Below, one piece after another: positions 63,950 to 64,000 of a stretch of DNA of 64,000 nt (position 1 is the stretch's first letter; each line of letters begins with the position of its first letter). The DNA is from JAAYXS01 sp964550375. GTDB taxonomy: Bacteria > Planctomycetota > Phycisphaerae > UBA1845 > Fen-1342. Made by a program: the position numbers and the translations under genes. The stretch spans positions 79,766 through 143,765 of the forward strand of contig CAZJYX010000007.1 in NCBI GenBank assembly GCA_964550375.1. The letters run 5' to 3'. The notes below the pieces were generated by a model that had not been told where the DNA came from, did no database searches, and saw only the letters and a program-made list of their open reading frames with translations.

Positions 63950-64000
63950 CTACTCAAACTCCGCCAGCAGCGCCGCCATATCAGCACCCGCCGGCGTCCC
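63950..64000 (-). CDS. 3' end of a minus-strand gene (partial)
   Basis: The frame enters from beyond the right edge and ends at TAG (63950-63952). The visible end reads GTPAGADMAALLAEFE. Only 16 codons are visible. The LLAEF ending resembles the tail of dockerin-type secreted proteins but is too short to name. Confidence 0.35.
   Translation of the reverse strand, partial: GTPAGADMAALLAEFE

Overview
The window is high-GC DNA (roughly 65% by eye) with tightly packed genes on both strands. Several family-level clues point to a Planctomycetota bacterium, probably of the Phycisphaerae type: secreted proteins with C-terminal dockerin-like repeats of the 'GDxNCDGxVNVFDIDxFV' kind, an ECF sigma factor beside a Ser/Thr kinase with WD40 repeats, secreted DUF1570-type proteins in tandem, TMTC-like membrane/TPR proteins, collagen-like fibre proteins ending in an S74-type chaperone domain, and a DksA-like protein with a lysine-rich tail. 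The lineage is inferred; no rRNA is present to confirm it.

Layout. 1-12.3 kb: the end of an HDOD/degenerate-GGDEF protein, a ZIP metal transporter, an S9 peptidase, a dockerin-type secreted protein, a HEAT-repeat protein, then a probable operon rph - lipoprotein - rdgB - GT-C glycosyltransferase, followed by a YggX-like protein and small membrane proteins. 12.5-25.2 kb: a SprA-like metalloprotease, two tandem TMTC-like proteins, secreted proteins, an isolated protein resembling a TssB-TssC contractile sheath fusion, a CPBP protease and two DUF1570 proteins. 25.4-35.5 kb: thiL-tsaE, a short hydroxylamine reductase (hcp) with a perfect FNR/CRP-family box upstream, a chemoreceptor, and a LuxR-type regulator with a large multi-PAS hybrid kinase. 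36.0-36.45 kb: a six-repeat CRISPR array with a type I-C-like repeat and no cas genes nearby. 36.9-41.3 kb: surface-protein genes, one broken by a truncated IS630-type transposase. 41.6-48.1 kb: a STAS protein, an ECF sigma factor, a 1436-residue WD40 Ser/Thr kinase carrying an in-frame palindromic repeat, and a Cys-cluster protein.

48.1-55.1 kb looks like an integrated mobile element. It contains an unknown HTH-tailed protein, an excisionase-like HTH protein, a DUF669-like protein, an archaeo-eukaryotic-type primase, a DnaB/RecA-like helicase, a winged-helix protein, a Cro/C1-like repressor and a tyrosine integrase whose frame runs antisense through tRNA-Pro(GGG). It has its own replication module but no visible capsid, terminase, relaxase or conjugation genes. 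A cluster of inverted TGACAAA-type repeats and a 33-bp strictly alternating pyrimidine-purine tract lie in its non-coding gaps. It could be a phage satellite or an integrative replicon, and is the strongest candidate in the window for something not described before.

55.1-64 kb is ordinary chromosome: lspA, a DksA-like gene, trpD-galK and an unknown membrane protein in one direction, then a Ser/Gly/Thr-rich secreted protein, a lipoprotein with a periplasmic-binding-like look, rocD, and the last codons of a minus-strand gene at the edge. Most starts were chosen from Shine-Dalgarno spacing and family length. All functions are read from motifs without database searches.
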